Below are positions 1-4,975 of a stretch of DNA of 10,160 nucleotides, piece after piece. This DNA comes from Tissierellia bacterium (GTDB lineage Bacteria; Bacillota; Clostridia; Tissierellales; Sedimentibacteraceae), in NCBI GenBank assembly GCA_028700795.1, contig JAQVRY010000056.1, positions 1 to 10,160 on the forward strand. Direction: 5' to 3'. The notes under the pieces were generated by a model. That model had not been told where the DNA came from and did not search any database. It saw only the letters and a program-made list of their open reading frames with translations. The position numbers and the translations under genes are program-made. The first letter of the stretch is position 1. Each line of letters starts with the position of its first letter.

Positions 1-2
1 AT

Positions 3-491
3 TATCTCGAGTTTTTTCATGAATGGGATAATGCTGTTTTTAAGAAGCGTGACATTCATTCTGAGTTAGTAGAGTTTTTTGACATATGTTCGGAGGATAT
101 CCCATTAAGTAAAAAGCTTGAAATTGTCTTTTCCTTGAATACATCTGATATCAGCAAAGAAAAAGAAGAACAAATTCGTGTAAGCTATCGCAACTACTAT
201 AGTTCTTTAAAACGTTTAGAGAAACGTAAAACCAAAAGGCTTTTGAGGATGTCAATAATTTTGCTTTTTATATCCATTGTACTATTAACTTCATATGGAT
301 TATTTATGGATGTTAAATTTAATACAATTGCTTCAAGAGTTTTGCTTGAAAGTTTATTGATTGGCGGATGGGTTTTTGCTTGGGAAGCTGTACACACACT
401 ATTCATTGATATCTTTGAGCCTTTTCACAGAAATCGTCAAATACAAAGATTATTAGAAGCAGAGATAAGCTTTATATATTTAAACAAATAG
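3..491 (+). CDS. Small two-helix membrane protein of unknown function (5' end outside window)
   Basis: The reading frame is open from base 3 to the TAG at 489-491 and gives the last 162 residues of a protein whose start lies left of the window. An internal TTG at 135 is not a convincing start: the 44 upstream codons read as normal protein and no ribosome binding site precedes it. The fragment has a charged, soluble N-terminal part (about residues 1-80, ending in a Lys/Arg-rich stretch). Two hydrophobic helices follow, at about 81-102 and 112-134; the second contains the aromatic, acidic segment GGWVFAWEAVHTLF. A basic and acidic cytoplasmic tail follows. I do not recognise a named family, although small membrane proteins with a GGW..WEA-like second helix occur as hypothetical proteins in bacteria. 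The gene converges on the receiver gene, with 17 bp between the stops. Seen: frame and helices. Function: unknown. Confidence 0.8.
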   Translation, partial: YLEFFHEWDNAVFKKRDIHSELVEFFDICSEDIPLSKKLEIVFSLNTSDISKEKEEQIRVSYRNYYSSLKRLEKRKTKRLLRMSIILLFISIVLLTSYGLFMDVKFNTIASRVLLESLLIGGWVFAWEAVHTLFIDIFEPFHRNRQIQRLLEAEISFIYLNK

Positions 492-497
492 GGATAT

Positions 498-522
498 TCG
501 GGGCGAACTCAGTTCGCCCCGA
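498..522. terminator. GC-rich hairpin between convergent genes, possible bidirectional terminator
   Basis: Bases 498-509 and 511-522 form an almost perfect inverted repeat (TCGGGGCGAACT against AGTTCGCCCCGA), with only a few central bases left for the loop. It lies just after the + strand membrane protein gene. It also contains the stop codon of the minus strand receiver gene (509-511), so the last codons of that gene form one arm. Neither side has a good run of T directly after the stem, so this is not a canonical intrinsic terminator. Its position between convergent genes is the main reason to call it one. Confidence 0.45.
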
Positions 523-868
523 CATCACCCAATACCTTTTTTAGATAATCAAAATTTATAGGTTTGCTAAGGTACTTGTTAAATCCTGCCTTTAATGAGC
601 GTTCCACATCATCTTGACTGGAATATCCCGATATAGCAACCATATAAACATCCTTTAGTTCAGTATCCCGGCGTATGTATTCAGCAACATCATAACCTTT
701 CATGCCTGCCATTCCTATATCACATAAAATAGCTTCAGGCTTTTGCTCTTTTGCTTTAGCTATACCTTCTTCCCCACTAAAAGCAACTATTGCCTCGTAT
801 CCTACCATATTCAGATATTCATAAATTATGCCGGCTAAGTCCTTATTATCATCAATTATAAGTACCAT
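509..868 (-). CDS. Stand-alone CheY-like response regulator receiver protein
   Basis: The 119-residue protein is a single receiver (REC) domain with no output domain. The expected landmarks are all visible: the acidic pair D6-D7 in the IIDDN segment, the phospho-acceptor D50 in ILCDIGM, the switch residue S80 in VAISGYS, the conserved K102 in LSKPI, and Y99 close to the usual aromatic switch position. It should therefore be phosphorylated by a histidine kinase and act through protein-protein contact, as CheY or Spo0F do. No kinase or chemotaxis gene is present here, so the partner is unknown. The ATG at 866-868 is preceded by GGAGGG (880-885) at a slightly long spacing of 11 nt. A TATAAT-like -10 (921-926) lies upstream, but I see no good -35. 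cobT ends 102 bp upstream on the same strand, so read-through from cobT is possible. Confidence 0.9.
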   Translation of the reverse strand: MVLIIDDNKDLAGIIYEYLNMVGYEAIVAFSGEEGIAKAKEQKPEAILCDIGMAGMKGYDVAEYIRRDTELKDVYMVAISGYSSQDDVERSLKAGFNKYLSKPINFDYLKKVLGDVGAN

Positions 869-970
869 CTAATATTCGTCCCTCCATTATTGTCGCTTTA
901 TAATTAAATCAGTTTTAATAATTATAACCCATTATCACAAATATTTCCATAACTGTTAATTAATATTCTT

Positions 971-2074
971 TTAAAAATCTCCTGCAGTTACTCCTGAAGT
1001 TTCAAAAGTAGCCATTTCATCAGCAACCTTTATAGCTGCTTCAACCATGTGAAACATAAGTGCAGCACCAGTACCTTCACCTAATCTCATATTTAAAAAC
1101 AATCTTGGTTCTAATCCCATGTATTTCATAGCTATTAATTCACCTTTTTCTTCTGACGAATGGGAAGGTATCATATATTCAATAGCAATCGGATTAAATT
1201 TTGCAGCAACGAGTGCTGCAGCAGAAGATATTATTCCATCTAATACTGTTGGAACATTTTGATAAGCTGCTTCAATAATTGCACCAACCATTGCAGCAAT
1301 TTCTAACCCGCCTATTTTAGCCAATATATCTATTGGGTCGTTAAGATTAGGTTTGTTGATTTCAATTGCCTTTTTAATTATATTAAATTTATGTTTTAAT
1401 GCATCATTTTTTAATCCGGTGCCGCTGCCTGTAGCTTCTTCAACGCTGCACCCTGTTAATACAGAAATTAAAGCTGCGCTTGGAGTAGTATTTCCTATTC
1501 CAACCTCTCCGGTTGCTAAAATATTTATTCCTGATTCAATTGCTTCTGAAGCTATTTTCGCGCCGATTAATAGACTTCTAAGAGCTTCTTCTCTTGTCAT
1601 GGCAGGACCTTTGGCAATATTATCTGTACCGTTTTTTATACGATTTGCCATTAGTTCCGGAGGTTCAATAGGACCATATATACCTATATCATTACATATA
1701 AGCTTTGAGCCTGCATGTTTAGTTAATACGTTAATGCCCCCGCCACCGTTTAAGTAACTATAGAACAATTGAGCAGTTACATCTTGTGGAGCTGCACTTA
1801 CTCCTTCTTCTACAACACCATGGTCCCCTGCCATTAAAAGAACTGCTTTTCCCTTAATTTCAGGAAATACGGTGTGTTGTATCCCTGCCAGCTGAACAGC
1901 AATGTCCTCTAATACACCTAGACTTCTAATTGGTTTTATCTTGGCATCAAGCCTATTCTGCATTCCTTCAGCTGAAACTAAATCAGGCTTTTTAATTCCT
2001 TTTATAATTTCATTTAATGCCACCTCCAATTCCTTTTCATTTGCTCCTTTGATGTTACAATTCTTATAACTCAT
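971..2074 (-). CDS. cobT: Nicotinate-nucleotide--dimethylbenzimidazole phosphoribosyltransferase (CobT)
   Basis: CobT transfers phosphoribose from nicotinate mononucleotide to 5,6-dimethylbenzimidazole (or another lower-ligand base), forming the alpha-riboside phosphate used in the last steps of cobalamin nucleotide-loop assembly in the cytoplasm. The 367-residue length fits the family (about 350). Family motifs are visible: AGDHGV at 82-87, the GGGGIN loop at 110-114, the glycine-rich GEVGIGNTTPS at 189-199, the GSGTG segment at 216-220, and the C-terminal RLGEGTGAA, whose E333 corresponds to the catalytic glutamate of the Salmonella enzyme (E317). The ATG at 2072-2074 has GGAGGAAT at 2079-2085 with 6 nt spacing. 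Its promoter, a cobalamin riboswitch and an attenuator lie directly upstream, so expression should fall when cobalamin is plentiful. No other cobalamin synthesis gene is present in the window, so this copy may support lower-ligand remodelling or salvage. Confidence 0.97.
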   Translation of the reverse strand: MSYKNCNIKGANEKELEVALNEIIKGIKKPDLVSAEGMQNRLDAKIKPIRSLGVLEDIAVQLAGIQHTVFPEIKGKAVLLMAGDHGVVEEGVSAAPQDVTAQLFYSYLNGGGGINVLTKHAGSKLICNDIGIYGPIEPPELMANRIKNGTDNIAKGPAMTREEALRSLLIGAKIASEAIESGINILATGEVGIGNTTPSAALISVLTGCSVEEATGSGTGLKNDALKHKFNIIKKAIEINKPNLNDPIDILAKIGGLEIAAMVGAIIEAAYQNVPTVLDGIISSAAALVAAKFNPIAIEYMIPSHSSEEKGELIAMKYMGLEPRLFLNMRLGEGTGAALMFHMVEAAIKVADEMATFETSGVTAGDF

Positions 2075-2143
2075 TCTATTCCTCCAAATTTATAAAAAAT
2101 ATGACCAACTCAAACATAGATAGTTGATATCCCGGTAACTCAC

Positions 2144-2185
2144 AAAAAAAAGTCCCGACATAATAAAATTATTATGGTCGGGACT
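2144..2185 (-). terminator. Intrinsic terminator (attenuator) of the cobT cobalamin riboswitch
   Basis: On the minus strand a long hairpin is followed by a run of eight T (complement of 2144-2151). The arms are 2151-2159 and 2177-2185 (AGTCCCGAC against GTCGGGACT), extended by an A/T-rich inner stem at 2160-2166 and 2169-2175 with one bulged base at 2176. It lies between the riboswitch (2228-2378) and the cobT ribosome binding site (2081-2085), which is the standard place for a transcription attenuator. By analogy to the class, cobalamin binding should favour this terminator and shut off cobT. I did not find the competing antiterminator with certainty. Confidence 0.92.
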
Positions 2186-2227
2186 TTACCGTCATCACCG
2201 TTGCTTTCAATAATAGAAAGGCTTATC

Positions 2228-2378
2228 TTCATAGGCAGGTCTCCTGACTCAGACTCAAACGTCCTATTACTCCTTCCCGGCATGCGCCAGTGGTATAGCA
2301 AAGGACTCATCTTTACAGTGCCGGGTACGTACCGGACTTTCACCGGTTTCCCTATTCTCCTTATTAGGCACCTATGAA
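2228..2378 (-). promoter_or_regulatory. Cobalamin (B12-box) riboswitch controlling cobT
   Basis: On the minus strand this leader carries the B12-box sequence AGTCAGGAGACCTGCC (2234-2249), an exact fit to the conserved core of the cobalamin riboswitch. A P1 closing stem of 8 bp pairs TTCATAGG (complement of 2371-2378) with CCTATGAA (complement of 2228-2235). Between them are other family hallmarks: the segment AGGGAAACCGGTGAAAGTCC (complement of about 2336-2355) and the stretch with CCACTGGCGCATGCCGGGAA. The element sits between a strong promoter and an intrinsic terminator ahead of cobT, so it should reduce transcription when adenosylcobalamin or a related cobamide is bound. Confidence 0.96.
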
Positions 2379-2391
2379 TTTTGTTAATTAT

Positions 2392-2420
2392 ATTTTAATA
2401 CAAAGATTTAACTATGTCAA
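2392..2420 (-). promoter_or_regulatory. Sigma-A promoter for the riboswitch-cobT transcript
   Basis: On the minus strand a perfect -35 TTGACA (complement of 2415-2420) is followed after exactly 17 bp by TAAAAT (complement of 2392-2397), five of six consensus bases. The predicted start near 2385 lies a few bases before the riboswitch P1 stem at 2378, so cobT is transcribed independently of the LUD-domain gene upstream. Confidence 0.85.
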
Positions 2421-2454
2421 ATAAACTTAGTTATATAAAATCTATAAAAAATTT

Positions 2455-3057
2455 TTACATTCCTAAACTTTCATTTATTATTATAATCTCTGCTTCAACA
2501 CTCTTCATTTTTTTAAGATGAATATTCAGCGTGTTACATATTCTTTCCGCACTTGAACAATCATAGCAACGGTCCCCTTTTACTGCACATGGAGTGTTAT
2601 ATCCTAACCGTTTTGCATTTTGAGGTGCAGCAATGTTTCTTGCACGCCAAATAGCCTTTTCTAAAGTAGGTTCAATTTTATTTGTTCCAAAAACAAAGTA
2701 AATTTTCTTATGTCCAAATAGCGAACCTGCTACTCTATTTCCTGTTCCATCTATATTTACAAGTTCTCCTGTTTCAGCTGCACCATTAACTGATGTGAAA
2801 AATACATCAGTCAAAAGTGCTTTTTTCCCAACCTCATTAAATTCCGCTCCGGAATAGGTTGATGGATCTATGACTGTATTATCTTTTGATAAAAGTTCAG
2901 CTAAATTCATAGATTCAAGAGTAGCGGAATCACCAAATCCAACTGTAGTATTTTTTACATTGTCGGCAATATATCTTGCCGCTTCACTAGAATCGTCAAA
3001 ATACGAAACCTTGTATCCATTATTGATTAATCTTTGAATCATCTTTTCATATTTCAT
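2455..3057 (-). CDS. LUD-domain protein (LutC/YkgG-like, formerly DUF162) with C-terminal cysteine cluster
   Basis: The 200-residue protein has the layout of a LUD-domain protein: an N-terminal helical part with the VGFGDSATLESMNL segment (39-52), a central block DVFFTSVNGAAETGELVNID (84-103), then GNRVAGSLFG (106-115) and the YFVFGTNKI strand (120-128). LUD proteins include LutC of the lactate-utilisation complex, but no LutA or LutB partner is nearby, so a lactate role should not be assumed. The C-terminus adds C157, C164, C167 and C174 (C-x6-C-x2-C-x6-C), which could bind a metal or iron-sulfur cluster; that is inference. ATG 3055-3057 follows GGAGAG at 3065-3070. A strong promoter lies upstream, and the next gene (cobT) has its own promoter, so this is probably a single-gene unit. 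No clear terminator is visible after the stop. Confidence 0.85.
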   Translation of the reverse strand: MKYEKMIQRLINNGYKVSYFDDSSEAARYIADNVKNTTVGFGDSATLESMNLAELLSKDNTVIDPSTYSGAEFNEVGKKALLTDVFFTSVNGAAETGELVNIDGTGNRVAGSLFGHKKIYFVFGTNKIEPTLEKAIWRARNIAAPQNAKRLGYNTPCAVKGDRCYDCSSAERICNTLNIHLKKMKSVEAEIIIINESLGM

Positions 3058-3099
3058 TAACGTTCTCTCCTTTTAAGTAATAGTTCGTATTTTTATATA

Positions 3100-3128
3100 A
3101 TTATACCATAGCAAATAATAATGGACAA
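3100..3128 (-). promoter_or_regulatory. Extended -10 sigma-A promoter for the LUD-domain gene
   Basis: On the minus strand TTGTCC (complement of 3123-3128, four of six -35 bases) precedes a perfect TATAAT (complement of 3100-3105) by 17 bp. A TG one base upstream of the hexamer makes it an extended -10 promoter. The expected start near 3093 leaves a leader of about 35 nt to the ATG at 3057. Confidence 0.8.
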
Positions 3129-3212
3129 CCATAGAAAGCAGTAAATTTGACAAAAATCAACACTTACACCAATTAGAATTACAAGGTTGCACGAATCTTT
3201 AAGAATTAAATC

Positions 3213-3241
3213 TTTACAACAAATCAAAAATATGGTATACT
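3213..3241 (+). promoter_or_regulatory. Extended -10 sigma-A promoter for the c-di-AMP riboswitch and GNAT gene
   Basis: TTTACA (3213-3218, five of six consensus bases) is separated by 17 bp from TATACT (3236-3241), which is preceded by TGG and so forms an extended -10. The predicted start near 3248 gives a leader of about 230 nt that contains the whole riboswitch. This promoter is divergent from that of the LUD-domain gene, with about 85 bp between the two -35 boxes. Confidence 0.85.
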
Positions 3242-3280
3242 TTTTAAGAGTTGATTGTAATATTTATTAAATAATTTTAG

Positions 3281-3395
3281 AACGCTGAATTTTTTATTTT
3301 AAAGAAGCGGGGAAACCAATTTATTGGGGTGAATCTCTTTTTGAGTAGGGTTATCTTCTTTCGACCCGAATCCGTCAGCTAACCTCGTAAGCGTT
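3281..3395 (+). promoter_or_regulatory. ydaO/yuaA-type cyclic di-AMP riboswitch
   Basis: The leader matches the conserved blocks of the ydaO/yuaA class in order. An outer stem is formed by AACGCT (3281-3286) and AGCGTT (3390-3395). GCGGGGAAACC follows at 3307-3317, then TTGGGGTGAATC (3324-3335), GAGTAGGGTTATC (3344-3356) and GACCCGAATCCGTCAGC (3363-3379), and the very conserved CTAACCTCGTAAGCG (3379-3393). Members bind the second messenger c-di-AMP and usually control potassium transport, osmolyte uptake or cell-wall enzymes, mostly as OFF switches. Here the next gene, 84 nt after the aptamer, encodes a GNAT acetyltransferase, which is not a typical target. The class assignment rests on recalled consensus, not on a covariance-model search. 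Confidence 0.93.
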
Positions 3396-3461
3396 GAAAG
3401 AGGAAAATGAAACAGATAACTGCATATTATCATTTTCCTGTATTTGCAATCGCTATTTTTT
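3390..3461 (+). terminator. Expression-platform terminator overlapping riboswitch P1
   Basis: After the aptamer, AGGAAAATGA (3401-3410) pairs perfectly with TCATTTTCCT (3430-3439). Outside that stem, AGCGTTGAAA (3390-3399) can continue pairing with TTTGCAATCGCT (3443-3454), with two single-base bulges. The stem is followed at 3456-3461 by six T, immediately before the ribosome binding site of the GNAT gene. The outer arm of this terminator is the same strand as the 3' half of the riboswitch P1 stem, so the two cannot form together. Confidence 0.6.
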
Positions 3462-3478
3462 AAAAGGAGGATGACAAT

Positions 3479-4111
3479 ATGGAAGTTATGACGACTTTAC
3501 AAGATCATGAATTAAGTCAATTTATTCATGTTCCTGACATAATTAAATCGCGAAAAGCAACACCCAATGATTTATCTGCCATCTATAAAGTGGCCTGCTC
3601 AGTGGGATCAAAATCAAAAGAATCTTACTCAGGTTTTCTTATGGACGACTATAAATCTAAACCGAAGTATTATCAAAAATTTTTCCTGGAAAGAATTTTT
3701 GAACTGGATTATTTTTATGTAGCTGAAAGTAATGTTGGAATATTAGGCTTTTTAATGGCCTACACCAAAGAACAATGGTTAAAATACAATCCCAATTGGA
3801 TTGATGATATTATGTGGCGACCAGATTTTTCTATGGAAAAAACCTCTGACTTTGTGATAGTTGATAAAACAGCTATAATGGCTAATCTAACCGGTAAGGG
3901 TATAGGAAGCATTCTATATAAAAGACTTTTAAGGGATTTGAAAGAGAAACAAATAAAACATATATTTGCCGAGACGCTTATCGACCCCGTACCTAATTTT
4001 GCTTCTCTGGCTTTTAGAAAAAAACAGCAATATAACTTAGCTGGTACACGTTATGAACAATATATGGATACTTTATATACAGACTTAATTTATTATAAAC
4101 CTGTGAAATAA
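3479..4111 (+). CDS. GNAT-family N-acetyltransferase under c-di-AMP riboswitch control
   Basis: The 210-residue protein has the GNAT (acetyl-CoA-dependent N-acetyltransferase) layout. An N-terminal strand and helix at about 23-45 includes RKATPNDLSAIYKVA. A central strand region includes YFYVAESNVGILGFLMAY (78-95). Motif A, with the pyrophosphate-binding loop LTGKGIGSILYKRLL, lies at 137-151. A strand IKHIFAET (159-166) follows, then an ASLAFRKKQQYNLAGTRYE segment (175-193) typical of the GNAT C-terminal half. The family acetylates amino groups of small molecules or proteins; the substrate here is unknown. The ATG at 3479 has a strong AAAAGGAGG (3462-3470) with 8 nt spacing. It is a single-gene unit with its own promoter, a long riboswitch leader and a clear terminator. 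Regulation by c-di-AMP suggests a role in osmotic, potassium or cell-wall homeostasis, which is inference. Confidence 0.88.
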   Translation: MEVMTTLQDHELSQFIHVPDIIKSRKATPNDLSAIYKVACSVGSKSKESYSGFLMDDYKSKPKYYQKFFLERIFELDYFYVAESNVGILGFLMAYTKEQWLKYNPNWIDDIMWRPDFSMEKTSDFVIVDKTAIMANLTGKGIGSILYKRLLRDLKEKQIKHIFAETLIDPVPNFASLAFRKKQQYNLAGTRYEQYMDTLYTDLIYYKPVK

Positions 4112-4118
4112 CCATTAG

Positions 4119-4142
4119 TGACTCTTTCGAGAGTCATTTTTT
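4119..4142 (+). terminator. Intrinsic terminator of the GNAT gene
   Basis: TGACTCT (4119-4125) and AGAGTCA (4130-4136) form a perfect 7-bp stem closed by a TTCG tetraloop, followed directly by six T (4137-4142). It starts 8 nt after the GNAT stop codon and is a textbook Rho-independent terminator. Confidence 0.95.
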
Positions 4143-4382
4143 ATCTTGCATTATAGTCAATATAAAAAAGCCAGTCATGTTTATACTTTTTAACACACAT
4201 CCTTTTCAATTTATTACATTTGTATTATTTTACAATAAATAATTGCTTCACAACGATCTTGATAATGGACTTTTACCGTCAATCTGTCGTCCATACCGGG
4301 TCTATTAAATTTATCATCAATTACTTAATTTATGTATTAGAACTTTAATATTGTAAATAATATAGCAAAAGGAGGTAAATAT
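4143..4382 (+). other. AT-rich intergenic region with a GC-richer hairpin island
   Basis: This gap precedes the small helical protein gene. Most of it is very A+T rich and I could not place a convincing -35/-10 pair. A locally GC-richer stretch at about 4255-4308 contains the inverted repeat ATGGAC (4265-4270) and GTCCAT (4289-4294) around an 18-nt loop. It could be part of a leader RNA or a protein-binding site; nothing identifies it. No open reading frame here looks coding. Confidence 0.35.
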
Positions 4383-4820
4383 ATGAATAATAATCAAAAT
4401 ACTGTGGATTTTTTATCTGAAATTTATCGCGGTGCTAAAATGGGCGTAGAAACGATTAATGGCATGTTAAATAAAGTTAATGATAACAAAATATATGATG
4501 AACTTAAATATCAACTTAGAAGTTATGATGAAATTGCTAATGAAGCGTATGGCGAACTATTAAAAAGAAATCACGAGCCCAAAGATATTTCAACCATGAA
4601 TAAGCTTAGTGCCAAAATGAGCGTAGGCATAAATACTATAATTAGTAATAACCCATCACATATTGCTGATATGCTAATTAAAGGTAATACCATGGGAGTT
4701 ACAGGAATAACTAAAAGCTTAAATTCACACAAAAATGCAGACCAGGAAATTCAAGCGCTGGCAGACAGGTTTATCAAATTGGAGCAAAGTAATATCGAAA
4801 GATTAATGAAATTTTTATAA
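4383..4820 (+). CDS. Small all-helical protein of unknown function, possible ferritin-like four-helix bundle
   Basis: The 145-residue protein has no signal peptide or membrane helix and appears all helical, with four predicted amphipathic helices at about 5-34, 36-64, 70-110 and 116-144. Acidic and histidine residues recur in positions reminiscent of ferritin-like bundles: E23 in GVETING, E50 and E54 in YDEIANEAY, H93 and D96 in SHIADM, and E134 and E139 in LEQSNIERL. I recall similar proteins of about 145 residues in clostridia annotated only as hypothetical. Iron binding is a guess and the usual ExxH ferritin signature is not evident. The ATG at 4383 has a perfect GGAGG (4371-4375) with 7 nt spacing. 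The gene is isolated: the GNAT terminator precedes it and a repeat-like segment follows. It converges on the flavoprotein operon. Confidence 0.75.
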   Translation: MNNNQNTVDFLSEIYRGAKMGVETINGMLNKVNDNKIYDELKYQLRSYDEIANEAYGELLKRNHEPKDISTMNKLSAKMSVGINTIISNNPSHIADMLIKGNTMGVTGITKSLNSHKNADQEIQALADRFIKLEQSNIERLMKFL

Positions 4821-4852
4821 CAAAGAGCTGTCTCTGATTAAAAATATTACTA

Positions 4853-4975
4853 AATCCCCCACTTCTATAAAAGCGGGGGGAATATCGCTTATTTCTTTCT
4901 AACGGGGATCCAAACTTCACTATAGGCGTAATTTTCTTTGAACGAGAAACCCCCATTTATATAAGTGAGGGAGAA
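4853..4975. repeat. Mini-element-like segment bounded by two related inverted hairpins
   Basis: Two related G/C hairpins face each other across about 70 bp. The left one (4856-4880) is CCCCCACTT, a loop and AAGCGGGGG. The right one, read on the minus strand (complement of 4950-4971), is CCCTCACTT, a TATAAA core, then GGGGG, and aligns with the left copy in inverted orientation. The interior holds two imperfect direct repeats, TTTCTTTCTAACG (4892-4904) and TTTCTTTGAACG (4933-4944). Hairpins of the CCCCCACTT..AAGTGGGGG type remind me of the ends of clostridial IS200/IS605-type elements, so a decayed MITE-like remnant is plausible, but this is from memory. Alternatively the right hairpin, followed by TTT on the minus strand, may simply serve as a weak terminator for the flavoprotein operon. 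Confidence 0.45.

Noticed and set aside
135..137. TTG codon as the start of the first membrane protein
   Set aside because: The same frame is open and protein-like for 44 codons upstream to the window edge, and no ribosome binding site precedes the TTG.
197..406. Minus-strand open reading frame of 69 codons inside the membrane protein gene
   Set aside because: It lies antisense within the + strand gene, has no ribosome binding site and no recognisable protein features.
1353..1757. Plus-strand open reading frame of 134 codons within cobT
   Set aside because: It is the antisense shadow of the well-conserved cobT coding sequence.
2140..2377. Open reading frames on both strands over the cobT leader
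   Set aside because: They cover the cobalamin riboswitch and its terminator, whose RNA motifs explain the sequence; the translations have no protein-like pattern.
2455..3057. Assignment of the LUD-domain gene as lactate-utilisation lutC
   Set aside because: No lutA or lutB neighbours are present and the cysteine tail is not typical of LutC, so only the domain name is given.
4821..4840. AGAG/CTCT hairpin after the small helical protein gene as a terminator
   Set aside because: The stem is only 4 bp and is followed by A-rich rather than T-rich sequence.
4774..4956. Minus-strand open reading frame of 60 codons spanning the two G/C hairpins
   Set aside because: It overlaps the end of the + strand helical protein gene and the repeat-like segment, and has no ribosome binding site.
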